Assembly: GCF_016786325.1 (NCBI RefSeq)
Contig: NZ_JADWYU010000085.1
Location: 37,235 to 101,234 of the forward strand
Reading direction: 5' to 3'
Source: Frankia nepalensis
GTDB lineage: Bacteria > Actinomycetota > Actinomycetes > Frankiales > Frankiaceae
DNA length: 64,000 nucleotides
Position numbers and translations under genes: made by a program. The notes under the pieces are model-generated. The model was not told the origin of the DNA. It saw only the letters and a program-made list of their open reading frames with translations, and made no database searches. Positions 43,251 through 52,448 of the stretch are shown piece after piece (position 1 is the first letter of the stretch; every line of letters starts with the position of its first letter).

Positions 43251-45704
43251 CTACTCGACATCCACCACGGGGCTACCGGGACGGCAGCGCTCGGGCAGCG
43301 GCTCGGACCCACACCCCGTCAGAATCCGAAGAATCTGCGGGTCGTGGTCGCTGGCCTGGTCGGAGAACTCGGCGTTGATGTGCACCACACCGTACGAGTA
43401 GCCCTTGATGGTGTTCGGGCTGATCAGGATGTGGTCCAGCGTCTGCGAGTTGCCGTCGAACACGTAGCTGTACCGCTCGTTCACGGGCAGGTCGTTGATC
43501 AGCGGCTTCAGCAGCGCGCCGTTGTCGGTCAGCGTCGCCATGGTCGGGCTGAACTGGTAGTCGTTGATGTCACCCAGCACGACCACGCGAGCGGTGTTGC
43601 CGCTCTTGGCGGCCAGGTCGGCGACGAAGTTGCGAACCTCGGTCGCCTGCTGGCCGCGCTGGACCTCGGTGATCCGGTTCGGCGGCTGCACCGCGGCGCT
43701 GAGCGGGTAGTCGCCACCCTTGCTGTTGAAGTGGTTGGCGATGACGAACAGCTGCTTGTCGCCGTCGTACCGGAACTCGCCGACCAGGGGCTTGCGGCTG
43801 GCGTTCCAGGCGGAGCTGGCCGGGTTGATGCGGCCGGGAGAGGCCGACAGCAGGATCTGGTTGCTGGTCGGGCGCACCTTCTGCACGGTCACGGCCGTGT
43901 TGGCGTCGCCGCCGGGACGGTCGACGAAGGTGGTCCGGGCCGGGTTGAACAGGAACACCTGGCGGATGTTGCCGCCGGGGGCGCCGCCGTCGGTGCCGTC
44001 GTTGGGGTCGATCGACCGCGACTCGTAGGTCGGGCCACCGGCCGCCGTGATCGCCGCGATGAACTTGGCGATGGTCTGGTCGGCGGCGACGACACCGCCA
44101 CCGGCGGTGCCGTTGTTGTCCTGGATCTCCTCCAGGGCGATGATGTCGGGCTTGCCGAGGTTCACGACAATGGCCTCGGCCAGACGCGCGAACTTGGCGT
44201 CGGAGTCGCCGACGGTGAGGTTCTCAACGTTGTAGGTGACGATCGACAGGTCGCCGGTCTTCTTCGGCGGAGTGACCTTCTGCGGCTTGAGGCTGCCCTC
44301 GGTGATGGCGCCGAGAGTGGTGGTCTGGATGACGTACCCACCGAACGACTGGTAGTCCACGACGCCGACCGAACCGCCCGCGAGGGTGGAGCCGACGTTG
44401 GCGGCGGGGGCTCCGTTCAGGGCCAAGAGCATCAGACGGCCGCTGTTGGGGTCGTCGTAGGAGACATACGCCGTACCGCCGCGCGGGGTCAGGTTCTGGG
44501 CCGGCTTCAGGGTGACCCAGAGCTCGTCGAACTCGGTGTTGACCGGGCTGACGAGGCGGGTGTCCTCGGCGACGGTGACCCGCATGCCCTCGTGGACCTC
44601 CAGCCAGTCGAGCACGTACGAGCTCGGCTCGAGCGGCTGGGCCTCGAGGCTGCCCGTCTTGGTGAAGGTGTCGGCGAAGCTGACGGGGATCGGCGCGGGC
44701 AGCGCGTTGCCGCTGGTCAGCTTGACGGTGTTGACCGGGCCGCCGAGCTCGGTCAGCGACTGCGCGCCGGTGGCGGGCCGGAACTCGGTGACCCGTCCGG
44801 TGGCCAGCACCGAGTCGCCGATGGCGACGGTGGGGCTGGTGCTGCCCATGAAGACGAAGATGCCTTCGCTGGTCAGCGGGTCGGCGTCGGCCGACGGGTC
44901 CTGCATCCAGTAACCGCGAGCGTTACCCGTGGTGCGAACGGCGGTCACGATGCCGGGCACGTTGGTGACGCTCTGGCCGACGATCGGGGAGATCCGGCCG
45001 CTGCCCTGGATGTCGTGGATCCGCACCGAGCCGGGGGTCGGGTCGGTTGGGCCGCCCGTGTCGGTGGCGGTCACGGTGGTGCCGGCCGAGTTGGTGGCCT
45101 TCGGCACGCCCGAGGTGAAGTCGACCGAGTTGTTGTCGGTGTCGACCAGGGAGCCGCCGCGGGCGTTGGCCGTGGTGTTGGTCAGGCCGGGAGCGGCGAG
45201 AGTCTCGACGTTCGCGGTGGCGCCGTAGCCGACGAGGTCCTTGACGTTCGGCGCGATGGCGCAGGAGATGCCGCAGCCGACCAGCGGAATTTGGGCGGTG
45301 ACCAGGGCGACGACGCCGGAGGTGGCCGACATCGGGACGCTGCCCGTGGCGTCGGGGGTCGGCAGACTCAGCGTGCCACCCGCGCCAGCGGCCTGCTGCA
45401 CCAGGAAGCGACCGTTGGCGGGGATGGTGCCGGACAGGTTCGTCATCTGGAAGACGGCGCCCGCCGCCGAGGCGTACTGAACGGACCAGCCGCTGACGTC
45501 GATCGGGCTGCTCGTGAGGTTCGCCAGCTCGATGAAGTCGTTCTTGATCGTCGCGCCCGAGTTGCCGCCTCCGCCGTAGACGGCGGAGATGACGACGTCG
45601 GTCGAGAGCGCGTTCGCGGGCGCCGGGATGGTCGTCAGGGTAGCCGCGACCACGAACGGCAGACTCGCCGCCGTGATCAAGCGGCGTGCTCTGGGGTTTG
45701 CCAC
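43251..45704 (-). CDS. Large secreted endonuclease/exonuclease/phosphatase-family nuclease
   Basis: An 817-residue secreted nuclease of the ExeM/NucH type. A signal peptide (about 1-35) precedes a lamin-tail-like (LTD) domain (VVISAVYGGGGNSGATIKNDFIELAN). A linker and OB-like region (DIQGSGRISPIVGQSVTNVPGIV) follow, then the endonuclease/exonuclease/phosphatase domain (LSIVTYNVENL, IIALEEIQDN, VIANHFNSKGGD, VVLGDINDY, ASDHDP). The metal-binding and catalytic residues N, E, D, N and H are all present. It probably degrades extracellular DNA for nutrient uptake or biofilm remodelling. GTG 45704 follows TTAGGAG by ten bases. Confidence 0.9.
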   Translation of the reverse strand: MANPRARRLITAASLPFVVAATLTTIPAPANALSTDVVISAVYGGGGNSGATIKNDFIELANLTSSPIDVSGWSVQYASAAGAVFQMTNLSGTIPANGRFLVQQAAGAGGTLSLPTPDATGSVPMSATSGVVALVTAQIPLVGCGISCAIAPNVKDLVGYGATANVETLAAPGLTNTTANARGGSLVDTDNNSVDFTSGVPKATNSAGTTVTATDTGGPTDPTPGSVRIHDIQGSGRISPIVGQSVTNVPGIVTAVRTTGNARGYWMQDPSADADPLTSEGIFVFMGSTSPTVAIGDSVLATGRVTEFRPATGAQSLTELGGPVNTVKLTSGNALPAPIPVSFADTFTKTGSLEAQPLEPSSYVLDWLEVHEGMRVTVAEDTRLVSPVNTEFDELWVTLKPAQNLTPRGGTAYVSYDDPNSGRLMLLALNGAPAANVGSTLAGGSVGVVDYQSFGGYVIQTTTLGAITEGSLKPQKVTPPKKTGDLSIVTYNVENLTVGDSDAKFARLAEAIVVNLGKPDIIALEEIQDNNGTAGGGVVAADQTIAKFIAAITAAGGPTYESRSIDPNDGTDGGAPGGNIRQVFLFNPARTTFVDRPGGDANTAVTVQKVRPTSNQILLSASPGRINPASSAWNASRKPLVGEFRYDGDKQLFVIANHFNSKGGDYPLSAAVQPPNRITEVQRGQQATEVRNFVADLAAKSGNTARVVVLGDINDYQFSPTMATLTDNGALLKPLINDLPVNERYSYVFDGNSQTLDHILISPNTIKGYSYGVVHINAEFSDQASDHDPQILRILTGCGSEPLPERCRPGSPVVDVE

Positions 45705-46230
45705 AGCTGTTCTACTCCTAAGGGAAGGTTCTCTCCAGGAGCATGGTGGTCGGCGCGATCTGGTGGAAGTACCCATCCTGGCGAACTTCCGTGGTCACCC
45801 TAGGTGTTCCTCGTTTGTTTCCATCACGTTTCACTCCAGGTGAGAAGCAGTACCGAGGTCAGCGGTTGGCAAGCGCCCTGGTGCGATGGTGACCAGCCAG
45901 TGGCCGTCCGCCACCAGCGCGCGGACGGCCACCTTCCCGCTCGCGGGCCAACCAGTTGGCGGCGTGCGAACGCACCACGGGCCGAGGGCCACCGTTGCGC
46001 GGATGTGGGAAGTACGGGTATCGGAATTACCCATATCGAAAGCGCCGTGCGCATGTCGAGAACGCGCGGTCGGCTCCGTCTGGCTCACGGGCGCGGCCGG
46101 GGCGCGCGTCAATCGACAAGGCGATGGGACGCCCACCGGCGGGGGTGCTTTGATAGGCCGAGCCGGGAGTGACCGCCGGGCCCGAGGCGGGCGGCCCCGT
46201 GTTCCCGTGTCGGGGTCGGGGGCGCAGGCC
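45705..46230. other. Divergent intergenic region
   Basis: About 526 bp between the nuclease and a plus-strand gene. It must carry both promoters but shows no clear motif or gene. Confidence 0.4.
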
Positions 46231-46734
46231 GTGGGGTTTCCCTTCTTCAACTACAAACGGGCGGTCGCCCGGCGGGCACGCCAGACGTTGTCGCCGGGCG
46301 AGCAGGTCGTCTGCGTCCATCTCTGCCGGCCGTGGGGCACGCTGGGAGCCGACCTGGCGGAGGGCCTCGGCGGCGCCGTCCCCGTCATCGGCCACCTCGC
46401 CGGCGGCATCGCGAAGGCGGTCCTCGATTCCGGGCGCGAACGACCGACCGGCATCGCGGCGGGGTTCCCGGACGGCCTGGTCTTCGTCGCGGTGACCTCC
46501 GCCCGCGTCGTCATCTACCGCAAGGCCGGCATGTACCGGATGGTGCCGAGGTTCGCCGTCGCCTACGCACCCCACGAGATCACCGAGATGACGCTCGAAC
46601 AGGGCGCGATGTACCGGGTGGGCCTGCATTTCCCTGACGGTTCCGGCGTCTGGCTGCAGGTCGCGGCGGGCCAGGTCAGCGCGCGCCGGCTGCTGACCGC
46701 GTGGACCGCCCTCAAGACCCCGCCATCCCCCTAG
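46231..46734 (+). CDS. Hypothetical PH-like-domain protein
   Basis: A 167-residue protein with a PH-like or GRAM-like beta fold (GLVFVAVTSARVVIYRKAG, EITEMTLEQGAMYRVGL, VWLQVAAGQVSARRLL). The start is uncertain; GTG 46231 is chosen because the upstream frame is arginine-rich. I do not recognise a family. Confidence 0.6.
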   Translation: MGFPFFNYKRAVARRARQTLSPGEQVVCVHLCRPWGTLGADLAEGLGGAVPVIGHLAGGIAKAVLDSGRERPTGIAAGFPDGLVFVAVTSARVVIYRKAGMYRMVPRFAVAYAPHEITEMTLEQGAMYRVGLHFPDGSGVWLQVAAGQVSARRLLTAWTALKTPPSP

Positions 46735-47028
46735 ATCATCTGCTGGGAGGCTCGAGGGCGACCGCGAAGGACGGCTCGGCCACGGTCGAGCAGGCGTCAC
46801 CGATGGCGAGCGGCGGCGATCGCCTGGCCCGGTCGAGCAGCACGGGGGCGGCCGCCGCGTCTAGTGGGTATGCGACCATCACACGCCCGACCGCCCGGCC
46901 CGCGCACCGGGCCCGCGCGGACGGCCCGCGCGCCGCGCGCCCGCGCCGCCGGCCGGGCCGCGCCCGTTCGGGCCCCGGTCCGCCTCGCCGCGTTCACCGT
47001 CACCCAGGTCGTCGAAGCCCCGGAGGTC

Positions 47029-47592
47029 ATGATCACATCCAGCCGGCCCGAGGGTGGGACGCCAGCGCGGGCGGTGGACCCCGACGACGCCGTCGAGACG
47101 GACCCCTACGCGGCCGTCGGCTCGCTGTACTCCGAGCACCGGCTCGAGCTGACCCGGCTCGCGCTGCTGCTGCTCGACGACCGGCGCGGCGCCGAGGACG
47201 TCGTGCAGGACGCGTTCGTCGGCCTGCTGCGCAACTGGCCGCGGCTGCGTGCCCAGGAGAGCGCGCTCGCGTACCTGCGCGCGAGCGTCGTCAACCGCGC
47301 CCGCAGTCAGCTGCGCCGGCGGGCGGTGGCGCGGCGCGTCGGGGTTCGGTACGAGCCGCCGGTCTGGTCGGCGGAGGCCGCGGCGCTGGTCGGCGAGGAG
47401 CGGCGCGCCGTGCTGGAGGCGCTGCGCGGCCTGCCGCCGCGGCGCCGGCTCGTCCTGGTGCTGCGGTACTACCTCAACCTGAGCGACGACGAGATCGCGC
47501 AGGCGCTGGGAATCGCCCCGGCGACCGTCCGTTCCACCGCGACCCGGGCCGTCCGGGCGCTCGGTGACCTGCTCGGGGAGGAGGACCGATGA
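47029..47592 (+). CDS. ECF-like SigE-family RNA polymerase sigma factor
   Basis: A 187-residue sigma-70 factor of the actinobacterial SigE-family ECF group. Region 2 is YAAVGSLYSEHRLELTRLALLLLDDRRGAEDVVQDAFVGL, and region 4 is LPPRRRLVLVLRYYLNLSDDEIAQALGIAPATVRSTATRA. The start is uncertain: ATG 47029 lies only two bases after GGAGG, which is close, but no better in-frame start follows closely. Its stop overlaps the next gene. Confidence 0.88.
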   Translation: MITSSRPEGGTPARAVDPDDAVETDPYAAVGSLYSEHRLELTRLALLLLDDRRGAEDVVQDAFVGLLRNWPRLRAQESALAYLRASVVNRARSQLRRRAVARRVGVRYEPPVWSAEAAALVGEERRAVLEALRGLPPRRRLVLVLRYYLNLSDDEIAQALGIAPATVRSTATRAVRALGDLLGEEDR

Positions 47593-48890
47593 CGAGCGCG
47601 CGCGAGGAGCGGCTGCGCGAGGCGCTGCGCGCGGGCGCCCATCTGGTGACGCCCGAGACCCTCGACCCGGACCGGTCGTTCACCGCGACGCGGCGACGCG
47701 CCCAGGCGGGCCGGCGGCGTCCGCGCCGGGCCGCGCCGGAACCGCCGCCTCGCCGCCGTCGGCCGCTGGTCCCGGTCCTGGTCATAGCGGTCGTGCTGGC
47801 CGTCGTCGGCGGCACGACGGCGCTGACCCGGCTCGCCTGGACCGACGGGGACCGGCCCGTCCCGGCCGGGGGTCCCACCGCGACGGCGGATCCCGGCGTG
47901 GTGGATGTGACCGCCACCCGCTTCTTCGTGACGGCCCGACCGGGCGGCGGCCTGATACCGCCCGGCCAGCCGGCGCCGGAGCTGACCATCCGGGACGCCC
48001 GGACGGGCGAGGTGACGGCGGCCGTGCCGATGCCGAACGCCGAGCCGTTCTGCACGGACCAGCTGAAGGACGGCTGCGCGTGGGGCCCCGTCTCCGGGAC
48101 AGCCGACCCGTCGGTGTTCTTCGCGGTCGCGAACGGGCGCCTGTACCGGCTGGTCGTCGACGGGGTCGGCCAGGTGGCGTCGTTCACCGAGGTCGACGTC
48201 GCGGGAGCCCGCTACCAGGGGGACGGGTTCGCCGTGTCGCCCGACGGTCGTCGGGTCGCCTCCGTGGCGAGATCCGACGAGCCCGGCAACTTCTTCATGA
48301 GCGACACGATCGAAATCGTCAGCCTCGACGACCGGCAGGTACGGACCTACCAGCCAAACGACGTGCTCTTTTATTTCAAGGGCCTGAGCTGGTCCGCCGA
48401 CGGCCGCTACCTGGTCTTCGAGGCGGCCCGTCACCCCGACACGTCCTCGGGCCGGGAAGGCCTGTGGATTCTCGACACCCGCCTGGGCGGCGAGGACCTA
48501 TTCGCCAACTCCCGGCAGGTGGTCCCGGCCACGCCGGACGACGACCTGTCGGTTCTCGGCGCGGACGCCGCCGCGGCGGTTCTCGGCCCGGACGGCCACC
48601 GGCTGTACGTCACGCTCGCCTCGTGGAACCAACTGCCGGGCCGGGTGACGACCCGGCTGGTCGAGCTGGACGCGGCCACCGGACGCCAGCTGCGGGTCCT
48701 GCTGGAGCTGCGCCGGGAATGGACCGGCGCCTGGCCGATCGCCACCATCGCGTTGGCGCGCAAACCCTCCGGGCACCTGCTCCTGCTCGACGGCGACGGC
48801 TCCGGCGCCACGGTCTACGACATCGACCCGCGCGGCGGCGGACACTCCCGCGTGCCGCTCGCCCACGGCAACCCTTCCTCCATCGCCTGA
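47589..48890 (+). CDS. Membrane-anchored TolB-like protein coupled to the sigma factor
   Basis: A 433-residue protein. The N-terminus is cytoplasmic (about 1-58), a single membrane helix follows (PLVPVLVIAVVLAVVGGTTA, about 59-78), and the outside part is a beta-propeller-like repeat domain (GFAVSPDGRRVASVA, GLSWSADGRYLVFE, AVLGPDGHRLYV). The short cytoplasmic tail and ATGA coupling to the sigma gene resemble an anti-sigma or sensor arrangement. The outer domain could sense a cell-wall signal. ATG 47589 is the start. Confidence 0.78.
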   Translation: MTSAREERLREALRAGAHLVTPETLDPDRSFTATRRRAQAGRRRPRRAAPEPPPRRRRPLVPVLVIAVVLAVVGGTTALTRLAWTDGDRPVPAGGPTATADPGVVDVTATRFFVTARPGGGLIPPGQPAPELTIRDARTGEVTAAVPMPNAEPFCTDQLKDGCAWGPVSGTADPSVFFAVANGRLYRLVVDGVGQVASFTEVDVAGARYQGDGFAVSPDGRRVASVARSDEPGNFFMSDTIEIVSLDDRQVRTYQPNDVLFYFKGLSWSADGRYLVFEAARHPDTSSGREGLWILDTRLGGEDLFANSRQVVPATPDDDLSVLGADAAAAVLGPDGHRLYVTLASWNQLPGRVTTRLVELDAATGRQLRVLLELRREWTGAWPIATIALARKPSGHLLLLDGDGSGATVYDIDPRGGGHSRVPLAHGNPSSIA

Positions 48891-49076
48891 CGGGAAACCT
48901 CGCAACCGGTGAGCGGGGCGGCCCCGACGAGCGGCTGGTCATGACCTGCGGGGAGTTCGACCATGATCCCAGAGGCCGTGGTGCCGAAAACCGCCCCGTC
49001 TGGCACCACAACCCATGCACCGTTTCCAGGACCGGCCAGCCATCAGCGATTTCCCGTAGCCCCACGTGGCCGGCCA
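48891..49076 (+). repeat. Dispersed structured intergenic repeat, copy 2
   Basis: Homologous to 3438-3612 in the same orientation, starting immediately after the TolB-like gene. It shares GCTGGTCATGACCTG, TTCGACCATGATCCCAGA, TGGTGCCGAAAACC and CCAGGACCGGCC. The hairpin arms are partly lost here (AGTTCG in place of GTTTTCG), so the two copies have diverged. Confidence 0.7.
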
Positions 49077-49202
49077 ACGCCGGACCTCAGAACCAATGGG
49101 AGCCCACAGCCGGCGTGCTCTCGCCGAACAGCAGCCCGGTCGTGGACGGGAAGCCGACAGGCCGGGGTCGGCGGTGGGCGCGGCGGGTTACGGTCCGGGG
49201 CC

Positions 49203-50327
49203 GTGCGGACCAGGAGCAAACTCACCCTGACCTGCGCGCTCGCGGTCGCGCTCACCGTCACGGCCTGCGGCAGCACGGCCGACCCAGCCGTGAACCCCTC
49301 CGCGGCGGCGTCGGGCACCCTCGACGTGACCGCCACCGGCCCGCCGACGCCGGGCTCCGGCGACGTGCTCGCCGTCGTCTACGGCGCGAAGGTCGGCTGG
49401 CTGCCCGACGGCGTCGCGCTCAGCTGGGACACGTTCGACGCCCGGGAGAACCTGTACGGGTTCCCGGGCTCCTGGTACCGGCAGACCGCGTCCTTCCACG
49501 CCGGCGTCGACATCCGGCGGGAGCTGGACGCCGGCGGCTCGGCCCTCGACCCCTACGCCGCCCACGAGGTCGAGGTGCTGCGCACCCGCGAACCCGGCGG
49601 CGCCGTGCCCGACGTCGACGCCTGGCGGGCCCATCTGGACGCCGAGGTCGCCGCCGCGGCGGGGACGCTCACCCGTGCCTACGAGCAGGCGACGGTGGGC
49701 GGCGGGCCGGCGCTGCTCACCCGGACCGTCAACACCGCGCCGGGCAGCTGGACCGGTGACAAACCCCCGCCGGCCGAGGTCGTCGATCACAGCGTCTACT
49801 GGCGGGTCGAGACGGCCGGCGACCAGGTGGGCGTCAAGGTCACCGGACCGGACCGGGACGCGGTCCTGCGGATCGCCGAGAGCATGACCGTCGGCGCCCG
49901 GCCCACCGGCCCGTCCGCGCCCGACGACGCCGCGGCGCGGATCCGCGCCTCCGTCCAGACCGCTCTCGACGGCTCCCTCGGCGAGGGCATGCTCGACGCC
50001 GTCACCGAGATCGACGTCGTCGGGCCCGCGTTCGACGCGGCGCTCGTCGCCCACCCCGCCGCGGTGCGCGGGTTGACCGTCGCCGGGTTCGACCCGGCCA
50101 GCGAGGTCGTGTGGCTCGGCACCAGCTCGGCCGAACTGGTCGGCATCCTCGTCGACGTCGTCGCCGAGCATGGCGACCCGGGCGTCGGCGCGATCGGCCG
50201 GCACGTGGCCGGCGGTCCTGTCACCACATCGGCGCGGATGATGGGTCTGGCCGACGGCTGGAAGGTCGCCCGCGAGAGCTACTGCGGGCTGACATTCCCT
50301 GTGCTGGTGTGCCCCGCGTTCAACTGA
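49203..50327 (+). CDS. Secreted lipoprotein of unknown function
   Basis: A 374-residue lipoprotein (lipobox ALTVTAC). The mature part has no recognised domain. It contains a WYRQTASFHAGVDI segment and a pair of cysteines at the C-terminus (SYCGLTFPVLVCPAF). The start is GTG 49203, about 130 bp after the dispersed repeat. It is a probable cell-surface protein. Confidence 0.75.
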   Translation: MRTRSKLTLTCALAVALTVTACGSTADPAVNPSAAASGTLDVTATGPPTPGSGDVLAVVYGAKVGWLPDGVALSWDTFDARENLYGFPGSWYRQTASFHAGVDIRRELDAGGSALDPYAAHEVEVLRTREPGGAVPDVDAWRAHLDAEVAAAAGTLTRAYEQATVGGGPALLTRTVNTAPGSWTGDKPPPAEVVDHSVYWRVETAGDQVGVKVTGPDRDAVLRIAESMTVGARPTGPSAPDDAAARIRASVQTALDGSLGEGMLDAVTEIDVVGPAFDAALVAHPAAVRGLTVAGFDPASEVVWLGTSSAELVGILVDVVAEHGDPGVGAIGRHVAGGPVTTSARMMGLADGWKVARESYCGLTFPVLVCPAFN

Positions 50328-50329
50328 TC

Positions 50330-50545
50330 ACGCGTCCGCGGCCCGCCGACGTTGTCGAAGTAGACGTCGATCCCGTCCGGCGCCGCGTGTCGCGGCCGCT
50401 CCACAAGCTGCCCGTCGTGACTGTCGAAGGCCGCGTCGAATCCGAGCTCGTCGAGCAGGTAGCGCACGTTGTCCGGGCTGCCCGCTGAGCCGATCACCCG
50501 TCCTGCCCCCAGCAGGCGGACAGCGCGGCTGGGGGCGCAACCACC
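50330..50545 (-). pseudogene. Zinc-free NADP-dependent oxidoreductase fragment
   Basis: The minus strand carries LLGAGRVIGSAGSPDNVRY, then LDELGFDAAFDSHDG and APDGIDVYFDNVGG. This is the centre of a leukotriene-B4-dehydrogenase/curcumin-reductase-like MDR oxidoreductase, including the NADP-binding RVIGSAGS stretch. Both ends are missing, and it abuts the lipoprotein gene on the other strand. Confidence 0.65.
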
Positions 50546-50567
50546 CGGTCAGCCGCGGTGACCGGCA

Positions 50568-51230
50568 TCAGCTCGGGGCGTCGCTCGCCGTGGCGGTGAC
50601 CTCGTCGCGCAGCACGGTCGCCAGCAACGTGCGGGCCAGCCATTCCTGGTAGTCGGCGCGGCTCCAGCCGCGCTGGCGCAGCATGCCGTCGACGGCCGGT
50701 GAGATGAGCATCCAGACCACGTCACGGGCCGCGTCCACGGACAGGTCGTCCCGGAGCAGGCCGAGGCTCGACCAGTGACTGACCGCGGCCGTCGCCCCCA
50801 GCAGCCGTTCCTGGTCGATCCGTGCCGCGAACGCCTCGAGCTCCGGGTCGCCGCCGCGGATGTTGAGCACGATGTCGAGCAGCTGGCCGATGCGGCCGGC
50901 CACGCCGGCGGCCATCGCCGCGTACGCCCGGGCCGAGTCCCGGGCGCCGCTCGCCGCCCGCATCGCCCGCGCCTCCGGTCGGTCCGCGAAGCTGATCGGC
51001 TCGTCGTCACCAGCGAGGGTGACGTCGTACACCGCCTTGAGCAGGCCGGCCTTTCCCCCGAAACGCTTGTAGACGGTTTCCTGCGAGACGCCGGCCGCCG
51101 CCGCGACCGCCCGGATCGTGGTCCCGGCATAACCATGAGTCAGGAAAGACTCGCGGGCAGCGGCCAGGACACGCTGCCGGGTCTGTCCCGCGGCCGCCCG
51201 GCGTGACCGGTTGTCGTACACGCGACCCAC
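50568..51230 (-). CDS. TetR-family transcriptional regulator
   Basis: A 220-residue TetR repressor: LAAARESFLTHGYAGTTIRAVAAAAGVSQETVYKRFGGKAGLLKAVYD (about 21-69) is the DNA-binding helix-turn-helix region, followed by a ligand-binding domain. It faces the SnoaL-like gene across a region with two palindromic sites, so it is likely an autoregulator and the repressor of that gene. ATG 51230 is the start. Confidence 0.92.
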   Translation of the reverse strand: MGRVYDNRSRRAAAGQTRQRVLAAARESFLTHGYAGTTIRAVAAAAGVSQETVYKRFGGKAGLLKAVYDVTLAGDDEPISFADRPEARAMRAASGARDSARAYAAMAAGVAGRIGQLLDIVLNIRGGDPELEAFAARIDQERLLGATAAVSHWSSLGLLRDDLSVDAARDVVWMLISPAVDGMLRQRGWSRADYQEWLARTLLATVLRDEVTATASDAPS

Positions 51231-51257
51231 CTCGAGGTCCGATGACCATGGAATTCG

Positions 51258-51295
51258 ATACAGCCTACTGTCATTCTTGGATACAGCGAGCTGTA
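51258..51295 (+). promoter_or_regulatory. Two TetR-type operators
   Basis: A perfect palindrome TACAGC-GA-GCTGTA (51282-51295) and a diverged copy TACAGCCTACTGTC (51259-51272) lie in the 92-bp divergent gap, as expected for a dimeric TetR repressor acting on both promoters. Confidence 0.7.
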
Positions 51296-51322
51296 CCGAA
51301 TAGACGACGAGGAGATCACCTC

Positions 51323-51979
51323 ATGGCCATGGTCACCACCGCCTCGTGGAACTCGACCACCCCCACCGGCGCTTCGGCCGCCGCGACCGCCCCGGCGGCC
51401 ACCCCCGTCATCGTCCGGGCGCCCCGGCCGGCGACCCCGGGGCTCGACCGCGGCGTGCTGGTCGACGTGACGGTCCGCCACATCCGGGCGATGATCGACG
51501 GCGACCTCGACGACTTCATCGCGCTCACCCATCCCCAGGCCGTCAACCGCGAGGCGCTGAGGGAGCCACCCGCCGCTCGCGGGCTAGGCCCCAAGGCGTT
51601 CCTCGCCACCGCTCACTGGCTGCGCACGGCGTTCTCGGACATGTCCTTCACGATCGAGGAGATCGTGGTCGAGGGAGATCTCGTCGTGACCCACGGCACC
51701 ATGTCGGGCCGGCACACTGGCGAGCTGGTGGTGTGGACGCCGAACGGCGAGGTCGAACGCGCCTTCGCGCCCACCGGCCGCTCGTTCACCGTCAACCACG
51801 CGCACTTCCTGCGGTTCCGCGACGGCGTGGTCGTCGAGCACTGGGCGGTGCGCGACGACCAGGGGCTGGCTATGCAGGCCGGCTGGATCCCGCCGACGCC
51901 GGCATTCCTGCTGCGCTGCGCGATCGCCACCCGGCGGGCCAAGCGCGCCGCGAAGGCCGCCAGCACCGGCCGCGCCTGA
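51323..51979 (+). CDS. SnoaL-like polyketide cyclase-family protein
   Basis: A 218-residue protein with an SnoaL/ester-cyclase fold (about 45-195): VTVRHIRAMIDGDLDDFIALTHP, FLATAHWLRTAFSDMSFTIEEIVVEGDLVVTHGTMSGRHTG and RSFTVNHAHFLRFRDGVVVEHWAVRDD. The C-terminus is basic. ATG 51323 follows AGGAG by a standard spacing. It is probably repressed by the divergent TetR. A small-molecule-modifying or ligand-binding role is likely. Confidence 0.9.
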   Translation: MAMVTTASWNSTTPTGASAAATAPAATPVIVRAPRPATPGLDRGVLVDVTVRHIRAMIDGDLDDFIALTHPQAVNREALREPPAARGLGPKAFLATAHWLRTAFSDMSFTIEEIVVEGDLVVTHGTMSGRHTGELVVWTPNGEVERAFAPTGRSFTVNHAHFLRFRDGVVVEHWAVRDDQGLAMQAGWIPPTPAFLLRCAIATRRAKRAAKAASTGRA

Positions 51980-52448
51980 CGCCCCGAGCGTGACCAACCC
52001 CCTCGACCCGACACCCGACACCCGACACCCGGCGCCCGGCGCCCGCCGGCCACCCCATCCCACCGCCTGACGTCGCGGTGGTCGGCAGGCGCCGGGCAGA
52101 AGCCACCTCCGGCGCGCTTGGCCCAGGCCGGGACGCGCCGCGAGCCCTACGCTGAACTGCGGAGGCAGGAGCGGTCGGCGTGGCCCGAGAAATCCAGGAC
52201 GACCGGTGGTCCGTGGCGATGACGTCCGTGGCCAGGTGGTCCGTGGCGGTATGGCCCGAGACCATGCCGGCCGACGGGCGCCAGGCCGTGCCCGGCCGCC
52301 CCGCCTCCACGCTCGCCGCGCCGCGTGCCGGCAGGACGGCTGAGCGCGGCGCGCGGATGCGCCCAGCGTCCGGAGACGGCCGGTGACCGGCGCGCGCCCG
52401 CCGAGGACCACGGCAAGGGATCAGGACGCGCGCAGAGAGGCAGGCGCG
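51980..52448. other. Intergenic region with 7-bp tandem repeat
   Basis: At 52006-52047 there are six ACCCGAC/GCCCGGC units, the first three identical. The rest shows no supported gene; it must contain the promoter of the PAS-PP2C gene. Confidence 0.55.

Noticed and set aside
43041..45803. A 920-codon plus-strand frame opposite the nuclease
   Set aside because: The nuclease on the minus strand has clear domains, a signal peptide and a terminator; the opposite frame has none.
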